This document shows, piece by piece, positions 42,738 to 51,437 of a DNA stretch of 64,000 nucleotides. The DNA is from Clostridiaceae bacterium (GTDB lineage: Bacteria; Bacillota; Clostridia; Peptostreptococcales; Natronincolaceae), in contig JAHDLO010000004.1 in NCBI GenBank assembly GCA_018432235.1, forward strand, positions 1 through 64,000. Direction: 5' to 3'. The notes below the pieces were generated by a model. That model ran no database searches, was not told where the DNA came from, and saw only the letters and a program-made list of their open reading frames with translations. Position numbers and translations under genes: made by a program. Every line of letters starts with the position of its first letter. Positions within the stretch are counted from its first letter, which is position 1.

Positions 42738-43109
42738 ATGAGTGAAAATAAGGTTGATTTTGAAAGATGCGATTGTACTGTTATTCATGAAGATGTTGTA
42801 AACGCAGTAAGGGATAGTATGCCCCATGAAGAAAGCTTATATGATTTAGCAGAAGTTTTTAAAGTTTTTGGTGATACTACAAGAATTAAAATACTTTATG
42901 CCTTATTTGCTTCAGAGATGTGCGTATGTGATATTGCTGTATTACTTAATATGACTCAGTCTGCAATATCCCATCAACTACGTGTTTTAAAACAAGCAAG
43001 GTTAGTAAAATATAGGAAAGAAGGCAAGGTAGTGTATTATTCTTTGGATGATGAACATATTAAGCAAATCTTTGATCAAGGTTTAATTCATATTACAGAA
43101 AAAAAATAG
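42738..43109 (+). CDS. cadC: CadC-type metal-sensing ArsR repressor
   Basis: 123 residues from ATG 42738, which has AGGAGGTG. The upstream in-frame ATG lies in the operator. N-terminal Cys pair in ERCDCTV plus CVC in ASEMCVCDIAVLL form the CadC metal site. Recognition helix TQSAISHQLRVLKQARLVKY. Represses the cad operon until Cd, Pb or Zn binds. Confidence 0.9.
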   Translation: MSENKVDFERCDCTVIHEDVVNAVRDSMPHEESLYDLAEVFKVFGDTTRIKILYALFASEMCVCDIAVLLNMTQSAISHQLRVLKQARLVKYRKEGKVVYYSLDDEHIKQIFDQGLIHITEKK

Positions 43110-43124
43110 AGTAGGAGGGGGATC

Positions 43125-45734
43125 ATGTCATCTAGTAATAAAAAGGAATTAATATTGGAAGGCTTGGACTGTGCTAATTGTTCAGCCAAAATTGAACTTG
43201 AAGCTAATCAAATACCCGGAGTAAAGGCTTCGATGAACTTTATGACAAAGACACTTACAATTGAAACTGAAAATATACAGGAGCTAGAAAATATATTAGC
43301 GCAAATCAGTATCATTATTAACAAACATGAACCGGATGTTATAGTAAGGGAAAAGACGATAAACAAAGGCGCAAAGAAATCATTAATACTTGTGGGCTTA
43401 GGATGTGCAAACTGTGCTGCGAAAATGGAAACTCAGATTAAAAATCTTGCAGGCGTAAAGAATGCAACCGTTGATTTCGTGTCTAAGAAATTAATCATTG
43501 AAGCAAATAGCAAACAGGATCTAAATAGAATCATTGAAGAAGCAACAGCTATAGTAAAGAAAATTGAACCAGACGTAAAAGTAGTAGATGAAGAACAAAA
43601 AAAGAAAAGAGGTAATAAAAAGGTATTTATACTTGAAGGACTTGGATGTGCTGATTGTGCATCAAAAATAGAATCAGGAGTTAAAAATTTAGAAGGAGTT
43701 AAGGTTGCGTCAGTAGATTTTGTTTCAAAAAAACTCACTCTGGAAATTGATGAGAATATTAATTTTCAAAAGTTAAGTGAAGATATAATCAGTATTGTAA
43801 AAAGAATTGAACCGGATGTTAAAGTTATGAGTGCTGAAGAGATTATTAAAGAAAAAGTAAAAGAGAATGACGATAAAGAGGAAGAAAGTAACAAGAAAGA
43901 ATTATTAAGGCTTGGTATAAGTGGAGCATTTTTTGCTCTTGGATTAACATTAAATTTACCAAACTGGATAGAGCTTACTGTATTTTTAATAAGCTATATT
44001 ATATCTGGAGGAAAAATTGTATTAAGAGCTTTGAAGAATATCACTAGGGGCCAAGTGTTTGATGAAAACTTCCTTATGAGTATTGCTACAATTGGTGCAT
44101 TTTTTATTGGAGAGTATCCGGAAGGGGTAGCTGTTATGCTATTTTTCCAAGTAGGAGAGTTTTTCCAAGAGTTAGCTGTAAATCGTTCTAGGAAATCAAT
44201 AAGTGCATTAATGGATATAAGACCTGACTTTGCTAATCTTAAAGTTGGAGATGACCTAAAAAGGGTATCCCCCGAAGATGTAAACATTGGTGATATTATT
44301 GTCGTGAAGCCAGGAGAAAAAGTCCCACTAGACGGTAAAGTTATAGAAGGAAGCTCAATGGTTGATACATCTGCTTTAACCGGTGAATCTGTTCCAAGAG
44401 AAGTGGAAACTGGCAATGATGTATTAAGTGGCTTCATTAATAAGAATGGCCTTTTAACCATAGAAGTAACTAAAGAATTTGGTGAATCTACTGTATCTAA
44501 GATTTTAGATTTAGTACAAAATGCCAGCAGCAGAAAAGCTCCAACTGAAAACTTTATAACAAAATTCTCCAGATATTATACACCGGTAGTTGTGGTTATT
44601 GCAGTACTTCTTGCAATCGTACCACCCCTTGTCGTTCCAGGAGCGACATTCTCACAATGGATCTATAGAGCTTTAGTATTCTTGGTAATTTCTTGCCCTT
44701 GTGCACTGGTAGTATCTATTCCCCTAGGATTCTTTGGTGGGATCGGTGGTGCATCCCGAAGTGGCGTATTAGTAAAGGGAAGTAACTATTTAGAAGCGTT
44801 AAATAATGTGGATACAGTTATTTTTGATAAAACGGGTACTTTAACAAAAGGTGTATTTAATGTAACGGAAATAAATCCCCAAAATAATTATACCAAAGAA
44901 GAGCTAATAGAATATGCTGCTTATGCAGAGAACTACTCAAACCATCCAATTGCAGTTTCGATTTTAAAAGCCTATGAAAAAGAAGTTGATAAAAGCAAAA
45001 TCGAAAGCTATGATGAAATATCCGGACATGGTATAAAGGTTAAGGTTGAAGGCAAAGAAATACTTGCAGGTAATATTAAATTAATGAACAAAGAAAATAT
45101 TAAAGTTAGTAAGATTGAATCTGTAGGAACTGTAGTACATGTAGCATTAAATAATGTGTATGCAGGTTATATTGTAATTTCTGATGAGGTTAAAGATGAT
45201 GCAGCAGGTGCTATTAAGGCATTAAAAGCACTTGGCGTGAAAAAGACTGTTATGCTTACAGGAGATGCGAAATCCGTTGGGGAAAAAGTAGGTAAGCAGT
45301 TAGGGTTAGATGAAGTATATGCAGAGTTATTACCTACTGAAAAAGTTGAAAAACTTGAATTGATTGATAAACAAAAGTCGCCAAAAGGGAAGCTTGTCTT
45401 TGTAGGTGATGGTATAAATGATGCACCGGTACTTGCCAGAGCTGACATAGGAATGGCAATGGGAGGCTTAGGATCGGATGCAGCCATTGAAGCTGCTGAT
45501 GTAGTAATTATGACCGATGAACCATCTAAGATAGCTACAGGTATAAAAATTGCAAAGAGAACAAGAAGAATTGTATGGCAAAACATCATACTTGCTATGG
45601 GAGTTAAAATAATTGTTCTTATTTTAGGTGCCGGTGGTATTGCTACATTGTGGGAGGCAGTATTTGCTGATGTTGGAGTATCGGTAATTGCTGTAATAAA
45701 TGCTATGAGAGTAATGAAAGTTAAAAATTTATAG
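43125..45734 (+). CDS. cadA: CadA-type heavy-metal P1B ATPase with three HMA domains
   Basis: 869 residues from ATG 43125 (GGAGGGGG). Three N-terminal HMA domains with GLDCANC (about 9), GLGCANC (about 93) and GLGCADC (about 171), separated by near-identical linkers (EPDVxV). Membrane region with ion-path SCPCALVVS near 522, phosphorylation DKTGTLTKG near 567, and GDGINDAPVLA. Pumps Cd/Zn/Pb out of the cell (subfamily knowledge). Most CadA proteins have one or two HMA domains, so three is high. First structural gene after cadC. Confidence 0.93.
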   Translation: MSSSNKKELILEGLDCANCSAKIELEANQIPGVKASMNFMTKTLTIETENIQELENILAQISIIINKHEPDVIVREKTINKGAKKSLILVGLGCANCAAKMETQIKNLAGVKNATVDFVSKKLIIEANSKQDLNRIIEEATAIVKKIEPDVKVVDEEQKKKRGNKKVFILEGLGCADCASKIESGVKNLEGVKVASVDFVSKKLTLEIDENINFQKLSEDIISIVKRIEPDVKVMSAEEIIKEKVKENDDKEEESNKKELLRLGISGAFFALGLTLNLPNWIELTVFLISYIISGGKIVLRALKNITRGQVFDENFLMSIATIGAFFIGEYPEGVAVMLFFQVGEFFQELAVNRSRKSISALMDIRPDFANLKVGDDLKRVSPEDVNIGDIIVVKPGEKVPLDGKVIEGSSMVDTSALTGESVPREVETGNDVLSGFINKNGLLTIEVTKEFGESTVSKILDLVQNASSRKAPTENFITKFSRYYTPVVVVIAVLLAIVPPLVVPGATFSQWIYRALVFLVISCPCALVVSIPLGFFGGIGGASRSGVLVKGSNYLEALNNVDTVIFDKTGTLTKGVFNVTEINPQNNYTKEELIEYAAYAENYSNHPIAVSILKAYEKEVDKSKIESYDEISGHGIKVKVEGKEILAGNIKLMNKENIKVSKIESVGTVVHVALNNVYAGYIVISDEVKDDAAGAIKALKALGVKKTVMLTGDAKSVGEKVGKQLGLDEVYAELLPTEKVEKLELIDKQKSPKGKLVFVGDGINDAPVLARADIGMAMGGLGSDAAIEAADVVIMTDEPSKIATGIKIAKRTRRIVWQNIILAMGVKIIVLILGAGGIATLWEAVFADVGVSVIAVINAMRVMKVKNL

Positions 45735-45777
45735 CATTAGTATGTAATATAAAGAAAGAAATATAGATAAGCTGTTG

Positions 45778-45819
45778 GGGTTATGCTGGCTGTAATTTTT
45801 CATCAGGCATGCATAACCC
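45778..45819 (+). other. Hairpin between cadA and lspA
   Basis: GGGTTATGC (45778-45786) pairs with GCATAACCC (45811-45819). No T-run, so partial read-through into lspA is likely. Confidence 0.5.
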
Positions 45820-45904
45820 TATATTGCAATAGGATTAAATTGAAGTTTGCTAAAAAACAGAATTTTATTATGACAATAATAATCAAAATTGCAGGAGGTT
45901 AAAT

Positions 45905-46363
45905 ATGCCATATTTCATTATAATTGCCTTATCACTTATCATAGATCAGTTAAGTAAATATCTTACTGTAATATATTTAAAACCAATAGAATCTTATCCT
46001 TTAATTAATAATGTTTTTCATTTGACATATGCTGAAAATACTGGAGCTGCGTTTAGTATGTTTAGCGGTAAACAGCCGCTTCTTATAATTTTGACACTAA
46101 TAATAATTGCAGCACTACTATTTTATCTTATTAGAAATTTAAAAACAGATCAGGTTTTTCTTAAATTTTCTTTGTCACTTATAATAGGCGGAGCTTTAGG
46201 AAACCTTATCGACAGGATAAGACTGAATTATGTAGTAGATATGCTGGATTTTACATTAATCAATTATCCTGTCTTTAATATGGCAGATGTGTTTGTAGTT
46301 TCAGGTGCAGTTATCTTTGCATACACAATACTAACTAGTTCGACAGACAATTCTGTAGATTAA
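45905..46363 (+). CDS. lspA: Lipoprotein signal peptidase II
   Basis: 152 residues from ATG 45905 (GGAGG). Four membrane helices and both catalytic Asp motifs: LGNLIDRIRLNYVVDMLDF and NMADVFVVSGA. N-terminal IDQLSKYL and NTGAAFSM are also family marks. Cleaves signal peptides of lipidated prelipoproteins. lspA copies often follow cadA in mobile metal operons. Together with lgt at 30 kb it gives the island both lipoprotein-processing enzymes. Confidence 0.93.
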   Translation: MPYFIIIALSLIIDQLSKYLTVIYLKPIESYPLINNVFHLTYAENTGAAFSMFSGKQPLLIILTLIIIAALLFYLIRNLKTDQVFLKFSLSLIIGGALGNLIDRIRLNYVVDMLDFTLINYPVFNMADVFVVSGAVIFAYTILTSSTDNSVD

Positions 46364-46391
46364 CTACCAATAATGCTTGGGGGATTTAATT

Positions 46392-47045
46392 ATGGGAAAT
46401 AAGGAGCAATATATACCTGCTGCAAAGTATAGTATCTTAACGGACTTATTTGATCCCTTCATGAAATATATAATGCGTGAAGAAAAATTTAAAAACGAAT
46501 TGCTTGATGAAGCAAAAATACAAAAAAGAGATACGGTACTTGATTTTGGTTGTGGAACTGGAACTTTGTCAATTATGGTAAAAGATAAGGTGATGGATAC
46601 TATTGTTCACGGTGTTGATATAGACCCAAAAGTGCTAAAGATAGCTAAAAATAAAATTGACAACAAAGGATTATCAATAGATTTAAAGGAATTTGACGGA
46701 ATAAACCTGCCTTATGAGAATAATGTATTCGATAAAGTAATTTCAAGTCTGGTATTTCATCATTTGGTTCGGGAGCAAAAGGTAAAAATGTTAAAGGAAT
46801 TGTATAGAGTGACTAAACAAGGCGGTGAAATTCATATTGCTGATTTCGGCAAACCTCAGAATTTAACTATGAGGGCTGGTTTTTTTATAATACAGCTATT
46901 TGATGGATTCAATAATACCAAGGATAATTTGATAGGGACCATACCATCGTTTATGGAGCATGTTGGCTATAAAAATGTTAAAGAGGTTCAAAGGGTGATG
47001 ACGATCCTCGGGACAATCTCCATATACAGTGGTACAAAGTTTTAG
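46392..47045 (+). CDS. Class I SAM-dependent methyltransferase
   Basis: 217 residues from ATG 46392. SAM motif I VLDFGCGTGTLSIMV (about 47-61), then GVDIDPKVLKIA, and SSLVFHHLVREQKVKMLKE, as in UbiE/COQ5-like enzymes. Substrate unknown. It sits 28 bp after lspA and probably belongs to the cad operon. Confidence 0.85.
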   Translation: MGNKEQYIPAAKYSILTDLFDPFMKYIMREEKFKNELLDEAKIQKRDTVLDFGCGTGTLSIMVKDKVMDTIVHGVDIDPKVLKIAKNKIDNKGLSIDLKEFDGINLPYENNVFDKVISSLVFHHLVREQKVKMLKELYRVTKQGGEIHIADFGKPQNLTMRAGFFIIQLFDGFNNTKDNLIGTIPSFMEHVGYKNVKEVQRVMTILGTISIYSGTKF

Positions 47046-47307
47046 TAATGAATCATTTATGTAGTGACAGGATTTGAATTTGAGATAGTTGGATAAAAAT
47101 TGCTATATAGTGATTACTTTCGATTATAGTTTGCCTTTTCAGACAATTGTCATCCTGACCATATTTTATTAGGGAGAGTATCGCGTGATGTGATAAGAGG
47201 TTCCATGCATAGAAATATATAGTTAATCTAAGTTAATCTATTATGCAACAAAAAAATCGAATGTTGTTATTGATATTTCAAAAGTCAAAGTCAAGGGAGG
47301 AATACTT
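47046..47307. other. Gap after the cad operon
   Basis: 262 bp, AT-rich, with GTTAATCTA repeated near 47221-47240. No gene or clear terminator. Confidence 0.3.
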
Positions 47308-48110
47308 ATGAACGAAAGTATGCTGTGGTTGTTGCGAGACACAGGCAAAGCCAAAAAGCAAGGTATGAACGCAATAAAAGAGCGGCAGCGAACCCGTCTT
47401 GCCGAAATAGTGGCCTTTGCACGGGCCAACTCGCCCTATTATAGAGAACTCTATAAAGATCTGCCGGAGCGAATCGAGGATACCACACTATTGCCAATCA
47501 CCAGTAAAATGAAGCTGATGCCACGGTTTAACGATTGGTGTACAGACCGTAATGTAACGTTTGACAAGGTAAGTGCATTCGTCGATAATCCCGACCTGAT
47601 CGGGAAACGTTTCCTTGAAAAGTACACGATAACCACTACTTCGGGCATTACCAGAACACGTGGTATCTTCCTGCTTAATGACCGAAGCCTCGCCGTAGCG
47701 AGTTCCATCGCCTTCCGCATGATGAGCAGCTGGATTGGAAAATGGGATGTCGTCCGCATAATACCAAAGCCTGTTACAGCTATGCCGCCACCGAGGCTCC
47801 TGACAACTATCCTAATACATGGTGCACGTCAACAGCGACTGGCTCGTGCTGGAAGCTGTCGACGCCAATTACCAACCATGGCACCAGGCGAATGGTCGCA
47901 CACGGTTTTGGTAGCAACCTCGCCAACCGGATACAGCCAATCCTACGCTACGACCTGGGCGATAGTGTCATGCTGCGGTCTGCCCCTTGCCCGTGTGCCT
48001 GGTATTAATATAATCCAGATTTTGCAGACTACACCGACGAACCTGCGTGTACGTCTGCGACCTGCGACTGGAGCCGCCTGAGCAATCATCAGGAGGAAAG
48101 ATCCGTAAAG
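47308..48110 (+). pseudogene. Frameshifted coenzyme F390 synthetase / PaaK-like adenylate-forming enzyme
   Basis: ATG 47308 (GGGAGG upstream) gives MNESMLWLLRDTGKAKKQGM and ARANSPYYRELYKDLPERI, typical of the PaaK/FtsF390 N-terminus, and TTTSGITRTRGIFLL. After about 47760 the frame changes several times. Later pieces are VHVNSDWLVLEAVDANYQ and ANRIQPILRYDLGDSVMLR. The middle is also deleted. It is GC-richer than its surroundings, so it came from another genome and is dead. Confidence 0.75.
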
Positions 48111-48317
48111 TTATCCCGCTAAGTTGAGGGTAGTGTCAAGAAAGAATAAGTCTTTACATTATAAAAGACAAAATTACTAAGTAAGGAAATATTCACAGGG
48201 AGTATGAGACTAAAGTTATGGGTATTATCGAGAGTATAGATTCTATCCAGTAACCTATTGTATCAAAGCTAGATTGATGTGGTTAATACATTTAAAGAGC
48301 CAAATTAAAATTAGTTG
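48111..48317. other. Gap before first riboswitch
   Basis: About 200 bp with no gene. The promoter for the riboswitch transcript should be here. I see no strong consensus. Confidence 0.3.
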
Positions 48318-48408
48318 TGTCAAGGGCAAACTTGTCGAAAGGCAAGGACGCAAAGCCATAGGGTCTAAGGTGCTATATTGCATTATGACAGCCTAGTTGC
48401 CGCTAGAT
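48318..48408 (+). ncRNA. c-di-GMP-I (GEMM) riboswitch 1
   Basis: Has the conserved aptamer blocks in order: GGGCAAAC, GAAA tetraloop region, GGACGCAAAGCC, ATAGGGTCTAAGG, and AGCCTAGTTGCCG. It binds cyclic di-GMP. A terminator follows at 48423, then a sigma-factor gene at 48539. Confidence 0.93.
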
Positions 48409-48422
48409 ATTTTTGTTTTTGC

Positions 48423-48448
48423 CTGCCCTTTTTTGGGGCAGTTTTTTT
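48423..48448 (+). terminator. Expression-platform terminator of riboswitch 1
   Basis: CTGCCC (48423-48428) pairs with GGGCAG (48436-48441), then TTTTTTT. Confidence 0.8.
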
Positions 48449-48538
48449 GTGTCCACGTAGAGATCGGGCAAATGCATGATGGCTTGTGTCAAGATTGGTT
48501 TAAATCTTAATATTTTTAGAATATAAGGTGGGATAAAT

Positions 48539-49126
48539 ATGCTAATATTTTTTGCAACTATTAAGGATGAACAGAGCCGGAATAAGCTTGAAGCCTTATA
48601 TATAAAGTACGGGAAGGATATGTTTAAAGTCTCTTACAGGGTTTTAAATGATTATCAGCTAGCGCAAGATGCAGTACAAGCTGCATTTATAAAATTAGTA
48701 GGCAATTTAGATAAAATAGATGAGATAAACTGTAACAAGACAAGGGCTTTTGTTGTTATTATTGTTAGAAACATCTCAATAAACATGTACAGGGAGAGAA
48801 AAAGGCGAAACCATATGTCACTTGAGGGCATGGAAGATGCTTTGCCTGATGACAGCCAGATGATTGATGAAAAACTTATTAGTATGGAAATGTTTAGCCA
48901 AATAGTATCCAAGATTAAAGAGCTTCACCCTGCGTATTCGGATATTATTTCGCTTAAGTTTTTTTATTTCTATTCGGACAACGAAATTGCAAAAATACTC
49001 AATATTACTCAGGAGAATGTTAGAGTCAGACTTTATCGTGCAAAAAGAAGCTTGATCAAGTTATTATCACAAAGTGAGGAGCTTATAGAAAATGGATGGT
49101 TTTTTGGTTCAGAAAGCGGCGGCTAA
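48539..49126 (+). CDS. ECF-like sigma-70 factor under c-di-GMP riboswitch
   Basis: 195 residues from ATG 48539 (AAGGTGGG upstream). Region 2 with YKFGKDM-like YIKYGKDMFKVSYRVLNDYQ and NKTRAFVVIIVRNISINMYR, region 4 with SLKFFYFYSDNEIAKILNIT and VRLYRAKRSL. The overlapping next gene looks like the start of an anti-sigma factor. The riboswitch and terminator 90 bp upstream suggest its level follows c-di-GMP. Confidence 0.85.
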   Translation: MLIFFATIKDEQSRNKLEALYIKYGKDMFKVSYRVLNDYQLAQDAVQAAFIKLVGNLDKIDEINCNKTRAFVVIIVRNISINMYRERKRRNHMSLEGMEDALPDDSQMIDEKLISMEMFSQIVSKIKELHPAYSDIISLKFFYFYSDNEIAKILNITQENVRVRLYRAKRSLIKLLSQSEELIENGWFFGSESGG

Positions 49127-49355
49127 AGAAAAAATGCTCGAAGCAATGTTTGAATATGCTGGAGCCTGCCATGTAGAAAATATTATAAATGAAATGGAAG
49201 ATGAAAACAAATTTCCAGAAGAAATACCTTTTCCTCCCGAATTAGATGAAAGAATAAATAAGTTGATAGGAAACTATAAATGTAAATCAAGGAATGAGAA
49301 GGTCTGGCGAGGCGCCTCAGCAGTGTTCGCAAAGGTAGTGAGACTATTTAATTAA
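49092..49355 (+). CDS. Probable truncated anti-sigma protein
   Basis: 87 residues from ATG 49092, overlapping the sigma gene by 35 bp. Cytoplasmic-looking N-terminus (LEAMFEYAGACHVENIINEM, FPPELDERINKLI) that ends right after WRGASAVFAKVVRLFN, where related anti-sigma factors would enter a membrane helix. It is probably cut short, and the sigma factor might then be unrestrained. Confidence 0.5.
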   Translation: MDGFLVQKAAAKEKMLEAMFEYAGACHVENIINEMEDENKFPEEIPFPPELDERINKLIGNYKCKSRNEKVWRGASAVFAKVVRLFN

Positions 49356-49446
49356 TGCTTGATTCTTACTATGTTTAGACAAATATTAGAATCTTTAGTT
49401 TTCAGAAGAAAATAAAAAAGTAAAAATTTTGAAGTAAACTGTAACA

Positions 49447-49510
49447 AATCACCTTCCTATTTTGTTTATTTGTATGAAGGACAAAAAAGGAAAGGTGATT
49501 TTATTTTTTT
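49447..49510 (+). terminator. Terminator after sigma/anti-sigma genes
   Basis: AATCACCTT (49447-49455) pairs with AAGGTGATT (49492-49500), long loop, then TTATTTTTTT. Confidence 0.65.
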
Positions 49511-49532
49511 ATATCATTCATATAATTTTTCA

Positions 49533-49624
49533 GCGCTAAGGGCAAACCTGTCTAAAGGCAGGGACGCAAAGCCATAGGGTCTAAGGTACCTACCGGTACT
49601 ATGATAGCCTGGTTGCCGCAGATG
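49533..49624 (+). ncRNA. c-di-GMP-I (GEMM) riboswitch 2
   Basis: Same aptamer blocks as riboswitch 1: AGGGCAAACC, CTAAAGG, GGGACGCAAAGCC, ATAGGGTCTAAGG, AGCCTGGTTGCCG. The P2 stem differs (CACCTACCGGTAC) from the first copy, so the two are paralogues, not a recent copy. Confidence 0.93.
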
Positions 49625-49637
49625 GAGACGTATCTAC

Positions 49638-49665
49638 ACCTGCCAAATTTAGCGGCAGGTTTTTG
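49638..49665 (+). terminator. Expression-platform terminator of riboswitch 2
   Basis: ACCTGCC (49638-49644) pairs with GGCAGGT (49654-49660), then TTTTTG. Confidence 0.75.
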
Positions 49666-49952
49666 TCTGTTTAGCACAACTCACATTGCTTAGTGCTGAA
49701 GGTTCACTATGAGGACTGGGGGCAACACAGGAACTGACTGTTTTCGACAACATATAACAGTGATATAAACATTGTCCTTATCATTGTTTTTGTTTTCGAT
49801 TTTTAAGTGAGTGAGGTGCTACAGATGAAAAATAAATTTATGTTAAAGGTGCTAAAATAGCAGGTTTATGCAGTTGTATCCATCTTCTATTTCTATGGGA
49901 TAAATTACGGCCTCCAATTATCCCACAACTAAATACATGCCATTTAACCTTG
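49666..49952 (+). other. Remnant of the gene once controlled by riboswitch 2
   Basis: A start (ATG 49825, GTGAGGTG upstream) leads to only 11 codons (MKNKFMLKVLK) before TAG 49858. The rest has no open frame. The original target gene was probably lost when the integration module arrived. Confidence 0.45.
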
Positions 49953-49990
49953 AAAGCCGCAATTTGCAATAAGCAAATTGCGGCTTTCTT
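49953..49990 (+). terminator. Strong bidirectional terminator
   Basis: AAAGCCGCAATTTGC (49953-49967) pairs perfectly with GCAAATTGCGGCTTT (49973-49987), followed by CTTATT. Confidence 0.75.
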
Positions 49991-50118
49991 ATTGCCAAAA
50001 TACTTGGATTTTCGACTAATAAGCCTAAAGCTGTCTTCTTTATTTCTACAATATTTTAAAGTGGACAAGCCCTATCTTCTTCGATTTTTAAAATACCCAT
50101 CAGGATGCCGTTCCCCTC

Positions 50119-50161
50119 CCTCTGTTTTGGTTTTTTCATTTATAAAAAATCAAAACGGAGG
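50119..50161 (+). promoter_or_regulatory. Hairpin hiding the ribosome binding site of the ICE sigma gene
   Basis: CCTCTGTTTTGGTTTTT (50119-50135) can pair with AAAAATCAAAACGGAGG (50145-50161), with 15 of 17 Watson-Crick pairs and two G-T. The right arm contains the CGGAGG used by the gene at 50169. Confidence 0.6.
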
Positions 50162-50168
50162 TTCAATT

Positions 50169-50591
50169 ATGAAAATAATCAATTTAAGAGATTATTATCC
50201 ATTCTACCAATCTGACTTTTTCGTTGAAGTTCCAGATGAAATAGTAGAGCTATTGACACAATTTAACAGAAAAGAACATGCAGATTTTGAACGCAGACGT
50301 GTTCATAAGGCATATTATTCCCTTGATGCTGGCGACAACATTGAAAAGGATGTTGTGTTGCTGGTTTTATCACCAGAAGAAATATATGAGCGAAAGCTAA
50401 ACAGACAAGAGTTGTATGCTGCTATCAACAGCCTCCCAGAAAAACAGGCCAAGCGAATTTATGCTCATTTCTTTCTCGGAATGAGTAAAACAGAAATAGC
50501 AAGAACTGAAGGGGTTGGAGAAAGCACTATTAGAGATTCGATTGATCGTGGATTAAAGAATATAGAAAAATTTATGAAAAAATTTTTCTAA
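50169..50591 (+). CDS. ICE-associated sigma-70 family regulator
   Basis: 140 residues from ATG 50169 (CGGAGG). N-terminal part FVEVPDEIVELLTQFNRKEH, middle RRRVHKAYYSLD, and a C-terminal region 4 helix-turn-helix (INSLPEKQAKRIYAHFFLG, MSKTEIARTEGVGESTIRDS). Such short sigma-like proteins precede xis-int in Tn916/Tn1549-type ICEs and regulate excision or transfer genes. Its ribosome binding site is inside a hairpin. Confidence 0.8.
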   Translation: MKIINLRDYYPFYQSDFFVEVPDEIVELLTQFNRKEHADFERRRVHKAYYSLDAGDNIEKDVVLLVLSPEEIYERKLNRQELYAAINSLPEKQAKRIYAHFFLGMSKTEIARTEGVGESTIRDSIDRGLKNIEKFMKKFF

Positions 50592-51115
50592 ACCCCTGCG
50601 AAATCGCCCAAAAAATCTGCTGATTAATAGAGGGACATATACTACTCCCCCCCTCAATGCACTTTGATAATTGAATAGGTGTTTTATTCGGTACTTTCCC
50701 CGTATGCCTGTAAAGGAAAGCCAGATTGCAGGTACGCTAAGATCACCTGTCCAGTATTTTCTGGATTTAAGCCGAAGAATCAATACCGTTTACGGATTGG
50801 ATGAAGGTAAGGTGTAAGCGATAACTACCCGTGCAATAAATAAATGTGGTTACATTTAAGGCGATGATACATACGGAGGGATAATGATACTTGCGTACAG
50901 TCGAGGTTAGGTCCCAGAGTGCGCCCCGGTCGCTGACGGGGAGGTGAGATTCCTATGAGGGCGGTCAACCGCTGCCAGCCGAATAAATCCACAAATTAAT
51001 ATAAAACCAAAACAGAAATGCAAGTTAGGAGGACGTCTATTTATGCAAGCATATATGAGTAACCAACTAAAGACGTCCCCTAATATTGCAGATTTAACAG
51101 AAAGGGGCTGATACT
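50592..51115 (+). other. Leader region of the integration module
   Basis: No full-length gene apart from a possible 37-residue peptide at 50704. Around 50905-51000 lies a GC-rich, structured stretch: CCCCGGTCGCTGACGGGG forms a hairpin, as does GGCGGTCAACCGC. It looks like a conserved non-coding leader before xis. I cannot assign it to a known RNA family. Confidence 0.45.
50704..50817 (+). CDS. Possible 37-residue ICE peptide
   Basis: ATG 50704 to TAA 50817, MPVKESQIAGTLRSPVQYFL then DLSRRINTVYGLDEGKV. The composition looks coding, but the ribosome binding site is poor. It may be the end of a larger gene. Confidence 0.35.
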   Translation: MPVKESQIAGTLRSPVQYFLDLSRRINTVYGLDEGKV

Positions 51116-51337
51116 TTGTTAAAGAGTAATGAAGCATATAAGTTGATTTTTCGAGAATATCCGGATGTTGTAAATGTAGAACAGATGTGCGAAATGCTTG
51201 GAGGTATCAGCACAAAAACCGGATATCGTCTGTTGAAACAAAATGAGATAAAACATTTTAAGATAGGCAGATCTTATAAAATCCCAAAACTTCATATTTT
51301 TGATTACTTAAATGTCGTCCAAGAATCTAATGCGTAA
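51116..51337 (+). CDS. xis: Excisionase-like helix-turn-helix protein
   Basis: 73 residues from TTG 51116 (AAAGGGGC upstream). MerR-like/HTH_17 fold: VNVEQMCEMLGGISTKTGYR, LLKQNEIKHFKIGRSYKIPK, then LHIFDYL. This is the standard small DNA-bending protein before an ICE integrase, directing excision. 100 bp before int. Confidence 0.8.
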   Translation: MLKSNEAYKLIFREYPDVVNVEQMCEMLGGISTKTGYRLLKQNEIKHFKIGRSYKIPKLHIFDYLNVVQESNA

Positions 51338-51437
51338 AACATCGTTTGTACATTTGAACAATATTATAAAGCCTGCTACACTATAATCGTCAGTGGTAGG
51401 TGAATTTAAAACTGTTACTTTTTAAGGAGGTCAAATT

